This document shows, piece by piece, positions 1 to 7,302 of a DNA stretch of 18,633 bases (within the stretch, counting starts at the first letter, position 1; each line of letters opens with the position of its first letter). A program made the translations under genes and the position numbers. The DNA comes from Acetobacteraceae bacterium (GTDB lineage: Bacteria; Pseudomonadota; Alphaproteobacteria; Acetobacterales; Acetobacteraceae), in contig CANJXD010000047.1 of assembly GCA_947478535.1 (NCBI GenBank), positions 1 to 18,633 on the forward strand, given 5' to 3'. The notes below the pieces were generated by a model. It did not search any database, was not told the DNA's origin, and worked only from the letters and a program-made list of their open reading frames with translations.

Positions 1-2544
1 GACGATCTGGGCCGCCGTCTGGGTGGTGTCGTAGGCCGCCTGGAGGCTCGCCTCGGTGGCGGCGTAGGCACCGTTGATCGTCGGGTCGAGGTTCGGCAGG
101 ATGATCTCGCCCGCCGCGTTGAAGTCCACGACTAGGCGACCGAGATAGGTGTATTCGGTATCGGTGGTGACGATCAGCGTCGCCTTCCCGTCCTTGCCGG
201 CTGCCACCAACGGATAGGCGTCCGCGATGAAGTCGGCGGTGTGGCCGTTGAAGCCGACGGCGGTATCCGTGGCATCGCCCATCCGCTCATGGCCGCCGCC
301 GGCGACCATGATGTCGATGCCGGAGACGAGCGGCGCCAGCGCCTTGTTGCGCTCGATGGTGTCGAGCTGGTCGAGCATGACGATCTTGTTGACGCCCATG
401 GCGCGCAGCGCATCGACGGCATTCTGCACATAGACCGCGACTTCCTGCAGATCCGTCGTCGCGGGATTGGCGTCATCCATCGGCACGGTGCCGTTCGGCG
501 ATGTCTTCACCAGCAGATCGAACGTGGTGACGCCGATCAGGCCAATCTTTTCCCCACCCTGGGTGGAGATGGCATAGGGCGCGATCTTGCCCTTGATGGC
601 ACTGACTTCCTGACCCGCGAAGGCATTGGTGCCGGTGCCGCCGAGTGTCGCATCCGCGAGACCACGCAGCGAGGAATCGCCGGAGAAGCTGAGGTTCGTC
701 GTCAGCAGCGGGAACTGCGCGCCAACCCAACTGCCTGAAGCCGTGATCGCCCCCTGGAGAACCGGCGAGCCGAGGTCGAATTCATGGTTGCCAAGCGCCG
801 AGGCATCCGTGCCGAAGGCGTTCATGATGGCGATGTCCGGCCGCGCCAGCGCCGTGCTGCCGATGCCGGGAATCGCGCTGAGCGAGGGATCCGCGCCGCC
901 GACCAGCCAGGGGCCGGGGATGAAGCTGTCACCCTCGCCGAGGACCAGCGTGTTGGCGTATTCATCGTCGAACTTGTCGATCAGCGCACCCATCCGCGCC
1001 GCCGTGCTGGTCCCCAGAAGGCCGCTTTCACCGTAGTAGTGCAGGATCTGGAGGCTATAGGCCGGCTGGGTCGTGATGCCGAAGACGGTGATGTTGTTGC
1101 TGACCTCGTTGCTGGTGACGAGCAGCGCCTGCCCCGTCGGCGAATCCTCGGCGGCGATGAACAGCCCGCCTTCGGGGTTCAGGTCGCCCGTCCGCTGCGC
1201 GGCGCCGGCGTAGGTGACGTTCGCGGGGTCGGTGATGTCGAAGGAGAGCGTCATGTGCGAACGCTCGAGACCGACGAGGGCGTATGTCCTGCCGCCGATC
1301 GTGGCGATCTCGATGCCCTCCGGCTCGGGCCCCTTGTTGTCGCTGCGGGTGTCGTCGAAGTTTGCCGGGAACTGCTGCGCAACGATGCGCTCGACGAGGT
1401 CGGCGCTGTCGAACACCATGGCGCCATTGGCGTCGAGGATCGAGAAGGATCGCCCGCCATAGGCGAGGATCTGGTCGATGTCCCCATCGTTGTCGGTATC
1501 GCCGCGCAGGCCGGGAGCGTTGGAGACGGTGAGGCGCCCGAGAACGCCATTCGCCTTCAGCGCCGCCTCGTTCGGAAAGAGGGCGTTGTCGAGGTCGTAG
1601 GCCGCGTTCCCGAGGCGGATCGTCTCATCGGGCGTGAGGAAGTCGTCGCGATCGTCGCCTTCATTGGCGATCACATAGAAGGTGCTGCCACCCGCCTGGT
1701 AGCTGTCGATCGCATCCGGCATGTAGAGGCCAGATACCTGATTGCCCGTCGTCAGGTTCATCAACGCGGTGTTGCCGGCGCCATCCCGGTCGCTGAAATC
1801 GGCGAGCAGGGTGGAGAAATTCTTCGTCCCGAGCGGGACGATGCTGGTGAAGGTCGCCGTCGCGATATCGAGGATGCCGACCGCGTTCGCTTCCTGCAGC
1901 GTCACCATCGCCTTGGTACCGTCGGCGGAGATGGCGATGTACTCGGGCTCGACGTCCTCGGAGACGGACTTGCCGGCCCAGATCCGAACTCCAGCGGCGC
2001 GCAGAGCCGCTTCCTGCCCGTTGAAGGCGGTGAAGCCGGCGGTGGTGACGGTAGCGCCCTCGACGCCAGCGGAGAGGTCGATGATGGAGACCGAACCGGC
2101 TCCCCCGAAATTGGCGTCGCTGACGACCTCACCCTCATTCGCGACCAGCACCTTGGTGCCATCCGGGGTGAAGGTCAGCATATCCGGAAGGGCACCGACA
2201 TTGACCGAGCCGAGCAGCGCGCCATCCGCGGCGTTCAGGAACACGACCTTGCCGGCCAGCGCCTTGTCGGCATTCGGCAGTGCGACGGCGACGATGCCAC
2301 CCTTGACCGCGACGCTCGTCACATCTGTGGTGGCGAAGCCGAGGGTCGTGAAATTGATGGTAGCGACGAGCGACGGCGCCGCGGGGTTCGAGAGGTCCAC
2401 CACCTGCAGGCCGACATTCGATGTCACATAGAGCCGGTCGCTGCCCGGGTCGAAGGCGGAGATCTCCGCACCAGCGAGAGAGAGGTTCGCGATCGTATTG
2501 AAGCTGAGCGCGTTGCTGGGCGTCGTGGCGAGATTGGATGACAT
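1..2544 (-). CDS. Choice-of-anchor-I / 5'-nucleotidase-like metallophosphatase, secreted type (3' end outside window)
   Basis: An open frame of 848 codons runs leftward from the ATG at 2544 and leaves the window without a stop. Residues about 1-490 are rich in repeated beta-propeller-like blocks typical of choice-of-anchor-I proteins (for example 'PEPEGIEIA' and 'NEGDDRDDF' type segments). From about residue 495 a calcineurin-like/5'-nucleotidase domain begins, with GEGD (536-539) and GNHEFD (585-590). Several other metal-site motifs are changed: the usual DxH is replaced by HYYGESG, the later SH by DQ (about 725) and GHTH by GGGHER (around 752). There is no N-terminal signal peptide; homologues of this type are often exported by type I secretion through C-terminal RTX repeats, which would lie outside the window. 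The start is fixed by AGGAGA 9 nt upstream. A candidate Pho box lies about 200 bp upstream in the right orientation. Role inferred: extracellular phosphoesterase/nucleotidase or a related binding protein. Confidence 0.85.
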   Translation of the reverse strand, partial: MSSNLATTPSNALSFNTIANLSLAGAEISAFDPGSDRLYVTSNVGLQVVDLSNPAAPSLVATINFTTLGFATTDVTSVAVKGGIVAVALPNADKALAGKVVFLNAADGALLGSVNVGALPDMLTFTPDGTKVLVANEGEVVSDANFGGAGSVSIIDLSAGVEGATVTTAGFTAFNGQEAALRAAGVRIWAGKSVSEDVEPEYIAISADGTKAMVTLQEANAVGILDIATATFTSIVPLGTKNFSTLLADFSDRDGAGNTALMNLTTGNQVSGLYMPDAIDSYQAGGSTFYVIANEGDDRDDFLTPDETIRLGNAAYDLDNALFPNEAALKANGVLGRLTVSNAPGLRGDTDNDGDIDQILAYGGRSFSILDANGAMVFDSADLVERIVAQQFPANFDDTRSDNKGPEPEGIEIATIGGRTYALVGLERSHMTLSFDITDPANVTYAGAAQRTGDLNPEGGLFIAAEDSPTGQALLVTSNEVSNNITVFGITTQPAYSLQILHYYGESGLLGTSTAARMGALIDKFDDEYANTLVLGEGDSFIPGPWLVGGADPSLSAIPGIGSTALARPDIAIMNAFGTDASALGNHEFDLGSPVLQGAITASGSWVGAQFPLLTTNLSFSGDSSLRGLADATLGGTGTNAFAGQEVSAIKGKIAPYAISTQGGEKIGLIGVTTFDLLVKTSPNGTVPMDDANPATTDLQEVAVYVQNAVDALRAMGVNKIVMLDQLDTIERNKALAPLVSGIDIMVAGGGHERMGDATDTAVGFNGHTADFIADAYPLVAAGKDGKATLIVTTDTEYTYLGRLVVDFNAAGEIILPNLDPTINGAYAATEASLQAAYDTTQTAAQIV

Positions 2545-2553
2545 TGGATCGGT

Positions 2554-2559
2554 TCTCCT
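2554..2559 (-). promoter_or_regulatory. Ribosome binding site of the nucleotidase-like gene
   Basis: AGGAGA on the minus strand, 9 nt before the ATG at 2544. It supports this start and argues against an upstream extension carrying a signal peptide. Confidence 0.7.
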
Positions 2560-2575
2560 GGCGGTGTCGATGCTA

Positions 2576-2588
2576 GGGCGCAGCGCCC
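2576..2588. repeat. 13-bp dyad GGGCGC-A-GCGCCC in the nucleotidase leader
   Basis: A perfect 6+1+6 inverted repeat lies 32-44 nt upstream of the nucleotidase-like ATG. It could be a repressor site or a small mRNA hairpin (5-bp stem, 3-nt loop). In DNA this rich in G and C it may also be chance. Confidence 0.35.
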
Positions 2589-2741
2589 AGCGACGTGACC
2601 GAGGAGATTCGGAAGCGCAGCACTCTCGAACGACACCGCGCCCCATGACGGGCCTGGAATCGCGCGGCGCGGCAAGAGCCCGAACCACTTCATGGACACG
2701 CGCCGGTCGAGAGCACGTCGGCGCGTGGGTAAGGCCCGTGC

Positions 2742-2759
2742 GTGACAGAGCCGTGTCAG
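2742..2759 (-). promoter_or_regulatory. Candidate Pho box (PhoB binding site)
   Basis: On the minus strand the sequence reads CTGACAC GGCT CTGTCAC: two 7-bp direct repeats separated by 4 bp, the architecture of PhoB sites (consensus CTGTCAT N4 CTGTCAT). The second repeat matches 6 of 7 and the first 5 of 7. Its orientation points toward the nucleotidase-like gene, although the -10 candidate after it (TTACCC, 2732-2727) is weak. A TAATAT at 2777-2782 lies on the other side, facing the ABC operon, so the site might serve both. The neighbouring phosphoesterase genes fit phosphate control; binding is inferred. Confidence 0.5.
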
Positions 2760-2776
2760 TTGCTTTGAGGACTTGT

Positions 2777-2782
2777 TAATAT
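2777..2782 (+). promoter_or_regulatory. Possible -10 element (TAATAT) of the ABC operon
   Basis: TAATAT sits in the only AT-rich stretch of the divergent region, 17 nt after the candidate Pho box. No good sigma-70 -35 is present at standard spacing (TGTCAG overlaps the box), which would suit an activator-dependent promoter. The match to TATAAT is only 4 of 6. Confidence 0.3.
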
Positions 2783-2794
2783 CCACGCCATGGT

Positions 2795-2831
2795 GGCTGG
2801 GCGCCGCATGGGAGACGCAAGGCGCCCGGCC
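2795..2831 (+). repeat. Strong inverted repeat / hairpin in the ABC operon leader
   Basis: GGCTGGGCGCC (2795-2805) pairs with GGCGCCCGGCC (2821-2831): an 11-bp stem with one G-U pair and a 15-nt loop. It is not followed by a T-run, so it is not a classical terminator. It would lie a few nucleotides from the 5' end of a transcript started by the TAATAT element, a position where hairpins can stabilise mRNA. Confidence 0.45.
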
Positions 2832-3007
2832 CGGCGTGCCGCCCGAATTCGTGGCGCAGCCGCGCCGGGATGCGGGTGATGGTCGCCCACGCCGGTGCCG
2901 CAACACGCGCACCACGCGACGCACGGACAGAAATCCTTCATCCAGCCAGCATCGCAATGTCACGAAGCTCCGCAATAACCCGGGCCGCGACTGGAACTGG
3001 GAATGGC

Positions 3008-4138
3008 GTGACCGGGATATCGATTGACGGGGTGGCGCGGCATTTCGGGCAAGTGGCGGCCCTGAAGGGCGTATCGCTCGACGTGCCGGCTGGCGAATTC
3101 GTGGCGCTGGTCGGCCCTTCCGGATGCGGCAAGACGACGCTCATGCGCATCGTCGCGGGGATCGAGACGTCTGATGCCGGCAGCATCCGCATCGCCGGCC
3201 GAGACGTGACGCGCCTGCGCGCGGCGGACCGGAATGTGGCGATGGTCTTCCAATCCTACGCACTCTATCCCCACCTCACGGCCGGGCAGAACATCGCGGT
3301 GCCGCTCGCCATGCGGCGGCTTTCCACCTGGCAGCGCATGCCGTTGCTCGGCCCCTTCATGCCCGGCGCCCGCGCGCGGACCCGCACGATCGGTCAGGAT
3401 GTGGAGCGCGCCGCGCAGGCGCTCGGACTGGCCGCGCTGCTGGACCGGCGGCCAGGCCAGCTTTCCGGCGGACAGCGGCAGCGGGTTGCCCTGGCGCGCG
3501 CCATCGTCCGCCAGCCTTCCGCCTTTCTGATGGATGAACCGCTGTCCAACCTCGATGCGGCGCTGCGCGTGCAGACCCGGCGGGAGATCGTCGATATCCA
3601 CCGCCGCACAGGCGCCGCGACGCTTTACGTGACGCACGACCAGGCGGAAGCGCTGACCATGGCGGACCGCGTGGCCGTGATGCAGGCAGGGGAGATCCTG
3701 CAGGTCGCCTCACCCGAGGAGATCTACGCCGATCCGCAGGACCTGCGCGTCGCCACCTTCATCGGCAGCCCGCGGATCAACACCCTGGTGGCGGAGGCCG
3801 ACGCGCAGGGCAACGTCCGGCTCGCCGGCCAGCCGCTGCCGCTGCGCAGCCGCCCCGGCCCGCTGACTCTCGCCCTGCGGCCGGAGGGATTGCGGCTCTC
3901 CGGCGAAGGCATGCCCGCTACCGCCGAGGCGCTCGAATTCCTCGGTGACAGCATGCTGCTGCATGCGCGCCACGCGACGAGCGGCGAGGCGATCGTCCTG
4001 CGCCTCACGCCCGAGGAGCCGCGACCGCGGCCGGGGGAGTTGATCTCCCTTGCCTTCGACCCTGCCCATGTCCTGCTGTTCGGCGCCGATGGCCGGCGCG
4101 TCGCCGTGACGGTGGTGGGTGTGCCGGCCCTTGTCTGA
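3008..4138 (+). CDS. ABC transporter ATP-binding protein, MalK/UgpC type
   Basis: Energises the importer encoded by the next three genes. The 376-residue protein has a Walker A at residues 36-44 (GPSGCGKTT), Q-loop Gln82 (FQSYALYPH), signature LSGGQ at 152-156, Walker B ending in DEP (176-178), D-loop SNLD and H-loop His210 (THDQ), followed by a TOBE-type C-terminal domain of the MalK/UgpC class. A segment of about 20 residues around 104-130 is extra compared with typical MalK and lies in the helical subdomain near the permease contact. I chose GTG 3008 because it puts the first strand a few residues from the N-terminus, as usual in the family, and because the codons between the ATG at 2957 and this GTG look non-coding. 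ATG 2957 remains an alternative. The stop overlaps the next gene. Confidence 0.88.
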   Translation: MTGISIDGVARHFGQVAALKGVSLDVPAGEFVALVGPSGCGKTTLMRIVAGIETSDAGSIRIAGRDVTRLRAADRNVAMVFQSYALYPHLTAGQNIAVPLAMRRLSTWQRMPLLGPFMPGARARTRTIGQDVERAAQALGLAALLDRRPGQLSGGQRQRVALARAIVRQPSAFLMDEPLSNLDAALRVQTRREIVDIHRRTGAATLYVTHDQAEALTMADRVAVMQAGEILQVASPEEIYADPQDLRVATFIGSPRINTLVAEADAQGNVRLAGQPLPLRSRPGPLTLALRPEGLRLSGEGMPATAEALEFLGDSMLLHARHATSGEAIVLRLTPEEPRPRPGELISLAFDPAHVLLFGADGRRVAVTVVGVPALV

Positions 4139-5063
4139 CGCAGTCCTCTTCAGCGCCACGCGGGCCCGCGCCACGCGCGCGCGCGTGCCGGTCGGCGAAG
4201 CACTTGCCGGGCTGATGCTGACGCTTCCGGCCGGCATCGCCTACCTTATCATGCTGCTGCTGCCGACCGTGGCGACGATCGCGCTCGCCTTCACCGACTA
4301 TGAACTCGGCATGCCCGACCTCGCCTGGATCGGGCTCGACAATTTCACCGAGATGCTCGGCGACCGCGGCTTCGCGGTATCGCTGCGCAACACCGTGATC
4401 TATGTCGGCACGGTCACGCCGATCTCCATCGCGCTTGGCCTGGGTGCTGCGATGCTGATCGAAGCCGGCATCCGCGGAAGGGCGCTGTTCCGCGCGGTTT
4501 TCTTCCTGCCAGTCGTGTCGCTGACGGTCGCCATGGCCGCGGCCTGGCAATATCTGTTGCACCCGACCATCGGCCCGCTCAACGCGCTGCTCCGCCACCT
4601 CGGCATGGCGGCGCCGCCCTTCTGGCTTTCATCCTCCGACACGGTGCTGTTCTCCCTCGCCGCGATCGGCGTGTGGGAAAGCATGGGCTACAACATGGTG
4701 CTTTTCCTTGCCGGGCTCAGCGCCATCCCGCGGGAGCTACACGCGGCGGCGGAAGTGGACGGCGCCCGCGGCGCCCTTGATCGCTTCCGGCTTGTCACCT
4801 GGCCGCTGCTCGGCCCGACCACGCTGTTCGTCGTTACCATCACGCTGATCCGCAATGTGCGCGTCTTCGACACCGTCGCGGTGCTGACGCAGGGCGGGCC
4901 GAACAAGGCCTCCGAGGTGCTGCTCTACACCATGTATCGGGAAGGCTTCACCTATATGCGGCTCGGCTATTCGGCCGCGATCACGCTGGTCTTCCTCGTG
5001 ATCGTGCTCGGCCTCGTCTGGCTGCAGACCAAGGCGATGGATCGGAAGATCCACTATGGTTGA
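4119..5063 (+). CDS. ABC transporter permease, MalF/UgpA type
   Basis: The first inner-membrane subunit of the sugar/glycerol-phosphate-type importer, 314 residues. Several hydrophobic segments are visible, starting with the stretch AGLMLTLPAGIAYLIMLLL and then five more. The cytoplasmic EAA loop that contacts the ATPase is present near residue 205-225 (ELHAAAEVDGARGALDRF). The GTG start overlaps the end of the ATPase gene by 20 bp, indicating coupling; TTG 4131 and GTG 4185 are other possible starts. The N-terminus carries a tandem five-residue repeat, ATRAR-ATRAR, encoded by a CG-alternating stretch. The substrate cannot be read from the permease; UgpA-like by operon context. Confidence 0.88.
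   Translation: MCRPLSDAVLFSATRARATRARVPVGEALAGLMLTLPAGIAYLIMLLLPTVATIALAFTDYELGMPDLAWIGLDNFTEMLGDRGFAVSLRNTVIYVGTVTPISIALGLGAAMLIEAGIRGRALFRAVFFLPVVSLTVAMAAAWQYLLHPTIGPLNALLRHLGMAAPPFWLSSSDTVLFSLAAIGVWESMGYNMVLFLAGLSAIPRELHAAAEVDGARGALDRFRLVTWPLLGPTTLFVVTITLIRNVRVFDTVAVLTQGGPNKASEVLLYTMYREGFTYMRLGYSAAITLVFLVIVLGLVWLQTKAMDRKIHYG
4155..4187 (+). repeat. Tandem 15-bp repeat with a 16-bp alternating CG palindrome
   Basis: Two near-identical 15-bp units (4155-4169, 4170-4184) encode ATRAR twice in the permease N-terminus. The second unit creates CACGCGCGCGCGCGTG (4172-4187), a perfect palindrome of alternating purine and pyrimidine that could be slippage-prone. Confidence 0.5.
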
Positions 5064-5913
5064 GCATCGCACCGCGAGGGCGGCCGGGCAGCGCATCGCC
5101 ACGGAGGCTCTGCGTCTCGGCGTGCTCGGCTTCGTCGGGCTGCTGGTCCTGGCACCCTATATCTGGATGCTGGCGGCGAGCGTGAAGCCGCTGGACGAGT
5201 TGTTCCGCGCCAGCCTCTCGCTGTGGCCCGAACGCTTCCATGGCATCGAGAACTATGCCCGCGTCTTCGCGGAGGTGCCGGTCTTCCACTATCTCTGGAA
5301 CGGCTTGGTGGTCTGCGGCGGCATCCTGTTCTTCCAGCTGATGTTCGCGGTGCCGGCCGGCTATGCGCTGGCGAAGCTGCGCTTCCCGGGCCGCGAGTGG
5401 GTCTTCGGCGCCGTGATGCTCGGCCTGCTGGTGCCGCCGCATGTCCCGGCGCTGCCGCTGTACATCGCGTTCAGCCAGGTGGGGCTGCTCAACACCTATG
5501 CGGCGCTGATCCTGCCCTTCACCAGCTCGGTCTTCGCGGTGTTCCTGTTCCGCCAGTTCTTCCGCGCCCTGCCGGATGAGCTGGTGCACGCGGCGCGGCT
5601 CGACGGGATGTCGGAGATCGGCATCGTCTGGCGCGTCATCCTGCCCAATGCCTGGCCGGCGGCCACCGCCTTCGCGATCTTCTCGGTCGTCGCGCACTGG
5701 AACGACCTGTTCTGGCCGCTGATCGTCGTGGAGGGGCCCGCCCGCGCCACGCCCGCACTCGGTGTCCTCTATTTCCGCTCGGACGAGGCAGGCGACGACT
5801 TCGCCGTGCTGATGGCCGCGGCGGTGATCATGACGCTGCCGCTCATCCTCGCCTTCCTCTTCGCCCAGCGGCGCTTCGTCGAGGGCATCGCCACCACTGG
5901 CCTGAAGGGATGA
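5056..5913 (+). CDS. ABC transporter permease, MalG/UgpE type
   Basis: The second membrane subunit, 285 residues. It begins with a membrane segment near residues 20-40 (LGVLGFVGLLVLAPYIWML) followed by the 'SVKP' and 'ENYARVF' pattern common in MalG/UgpE proteins. Further hydrophobic helices follow, and the EAA loop is at about residues 175-195 (DELVHAARLDGMSEIGIVWR). The ATG lies inside the end of the first permease gene (8-bp overlap), so the two are translationally coupled. It pairs with the upstream permease to form the channel. Confidence 0.9.
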   Translation: MVEHRTARAAGQRIATEALRLGVLGFVGLLVLAPYIWMLAASVKPLDELFRASLSLWPERFHGIENYARVFAEVPVFHYLWNGLVVCGGILFFQLMFAVPAGYALAKLRFPGREWVFGAVMLGLLVPPHVPALPLYIAFSQVGLLNTYAALILPFTSSVFAVFLFRQFFRALPDELVHAARLDGMSEIGIVWRVILPNAWPAATAFAIFSVVAHWNDLFWPLIVVEGPARATPALGVLYFRSDEAGDDFAVLMAAAVIMTLPLILAFLFAQRRFVEGIATTGLKG

Positions 5914-5932
5914 CCACCCAGCGCAAGGGGAT

Positions 5933-5946
5933 GCGGCGGCTGCCGC
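5933..5946 (+). repeat. Small intercistronic hairpin before the binding-protein gene
   Basis: GCGGC (5933-5937) and GCCGC (5942-5946) form a 5-bp stem with a 4-nt loop in the 101-bp gap between permease and binding-protein genes, the only sizeable gap in the operon. There is no T-run. It may affect mRNA processing so that the binding protein is made in excess, or be chance. Confidence 0.25.
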
Positions 5947-6014
5947 GCGCCTCCTGAATTTCCGTTGCTGCCCGAATCTGCTGCCCGATTTTTACCCATG
6001 GACGGAGAATCCCC

Positions 6015-7295
6015 ATGATCGCCCTGACCCGCCGCACCACCCTTGCCCTCGGCGCTGCGACCATCGCAGCGCCCGCGCTGCGCGCGCAGACGGCCGCCGA
6101 GATCACGGTGCATTACGCGCAGCCGCAGATCTTCAAGGACAGCTACGACGCGATCGCCGCTGCCTTCGCGCAGCGCGAGCCCGGCATCCGCGTGAACTTC
6201 ATCACCACGCCGAACTATGAGGAAGGCACGCAGCTCGTCCTGCGCCAGGCGGCGACTAACCAGCTGCCGGACCTGTCCTACCAGGGCTTCAACCGCCTGC
6301 GCGTCTTCGCCGAGCGCGGCATCGCGCAGGACCTGGCGCCCTTACTGGCGCGGGATGGCAATCCGGCGGCGCAGGGCTATTCGCCGAGCCTGCTGGCGCT
6401 GGCGCATTTCGGCGGCTTTCAGTCCGGCCTCGCCTATGCGGCATCGAACCCGATCTCCTACTACAATGTCGATCTGCTGCGCCGTGTGGGCGCGCCGACC
6501 GATCCGGCTGCCTTCCCCAAGACCTGGGACGAGGTGATCGCGCTGTCCGCACGCATCCGCGCGCTGGGCGACGGGACCGAGGGGATGTGGTTCCAGTGGC
6601 CGGGCGATGACTGGATGTTCTCCGCCCTGCTGTTCAGCCATGGCGGTCGGATGCTGACCGCCGATGAACGCGATGTCGGCTTCGCGGGGGCGGAGGGGCT
6701 GGGCAGCCTGCGCCTGCTGCGGCGCATGGTCAGCGAAGGCGGCATGCCCAACCTCAACGGCACCACGGCACTGCAGGCCTTCGCCGCCGGCAAGCTCGGC
6801 ATGCGCTTCGGCTCCACCGCCTTCCTGCGCAACATGATCAGCAGCGTCGGCCGCAACTTCGAGATGCAGACCGCGCTGCTGCCCGTCGTCGATGCGGTGA
6901 ACGGCCGGCTGCCGACCGGCGGTGCCGCCGGCATGCTGACGGCGCGCGATGCGGTGAAGCGGGAGGCCGCGTGGAAGTTCCTGCGCTTCTCCACCAGCGC
7001 CGAGGGCACCGCGCTGATGGTGAAGAACACCGGCTACGTCCCGGTGAACCAGCTCGCGATCGATGATGACCGCTACCTCGGGGACTTTTACCGCGACAAC
7101 CCGCTGTTCCGCACCGCGACCATGCAGGCCGGCCGCATGATCCCCTGGTACGCCTTCCCCGGCACCAACAGTGTGCGCGTCACGCAGGTAATGGTGGACA
7201 ACATGGCCCGTGTGGTCGAAGGCCAGGCCACGCCGGAACAGGTGCTTCCGGAGATGGCCGCCGAGGTCCGCCGCCTGATGCCGCGGCGGAGCTGA
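6015..7295 (+). CDS. ABC transporter substrate-binding protein, UgpB/MalE-type (family 1)
   Basis: The periplasmic receptor of the importer, 426 residues. It starts with a twin-arginine-like signal (LTRRTTLALGAA) and a likely cleavage after ALRA, then the mature start QTAAEITVHYAQPQIF. The fold signature is that of extracellular solute-binding family 1: an N-terminal 'ITVHY...FKDSYDAIAAAFAQREPGIRV' lobe, a central 'PKTWDEVIALSARIRALG' segment, and a late 'AAWKFLRFSTSAEGTALM' helix followed by 'TGYVPVN', a pattern also common in UgpB-type receptors. The ATG has GGAG 7 nt upstream. It is placed last among the transport genes, whereas binding-protein genes usually come first. The phosphodiesterase gene follows after 7 nt. 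Ligand unknown; glycerol-3-phosphate or a glycerophosphodiester is inferred from context. Confidence 0.88.
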   Translation: MIALTRRTTLALGAATIAAPALRAQTAAEITVHYAQPQIFKDSYDAIAAAFAQREPGIRVNFITTPNYEEGTQLVLRQAATNQLPDLSYQGFNRLRVFAERGIAQDLAPLLARDGNPAAQGYSPSLLALAHFGGFQSGLAYAASNPISYYNVDLLRRVGAPTDPAAFPKTWDEVIALSARIRALGDGTEGMWFQWPGDDWMFSALLFSHGGRMLTADERDVGFAGAEGLGSLRLLRRMVSEGGMPNLNGTTALQAFAAGKLGMRFGSTAFLRNMISSVGRNFEMQTALLPVVDAVNGRLPTGGAAGMLTARDAVKREAAWKFLRFSTSAEGTALMVKNTGYVPVNQLAIDDDRYLGDFYRDNPLFRTATMQAGRMIPWYAFPGTNSVRVTQVMVDNMARVVEGQATPEQVLPEMAAEVRRLMPRRS

Positions 7296-7302
7296 ACGCG
7301 CC

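Larger units (their letters stand above)
2545..3007. other. Divergent control region between the nucleotidase-like gene and the ABC operon
   Basis: 463 bp with no convincing gene. Frames that cross it use codons rare in the flanking genes (ATA, TCA, CGA, GGA, ACT) and match no family I recognise. It contains a 13-bp dyad (2576-2588), a candidate Pho box (2742-2759), the only AT-rich patch of the region (about 2773-2783, possible -10) and a strong hairpin (2795-2831). If transcription of the ABC operon begins near 2790, the leader is about 218 nt. Confidence 0.6.

Noticed and set aside
784..2541. A 585-codon open frame on the plus strand opposite the nucleotidase-like gene
   Set aside because: It is the antisense shadow of the minus-strand gene; its translation is low-complexity and matches no family, whereas the minus strand has clear motifs.
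2424..2975. Arginine-rich open frames on both strands in the divergent control region
   Set aside because: No ribosome site, no family motif and odd codon use; typical of spurious frames in GC-rich DNA.
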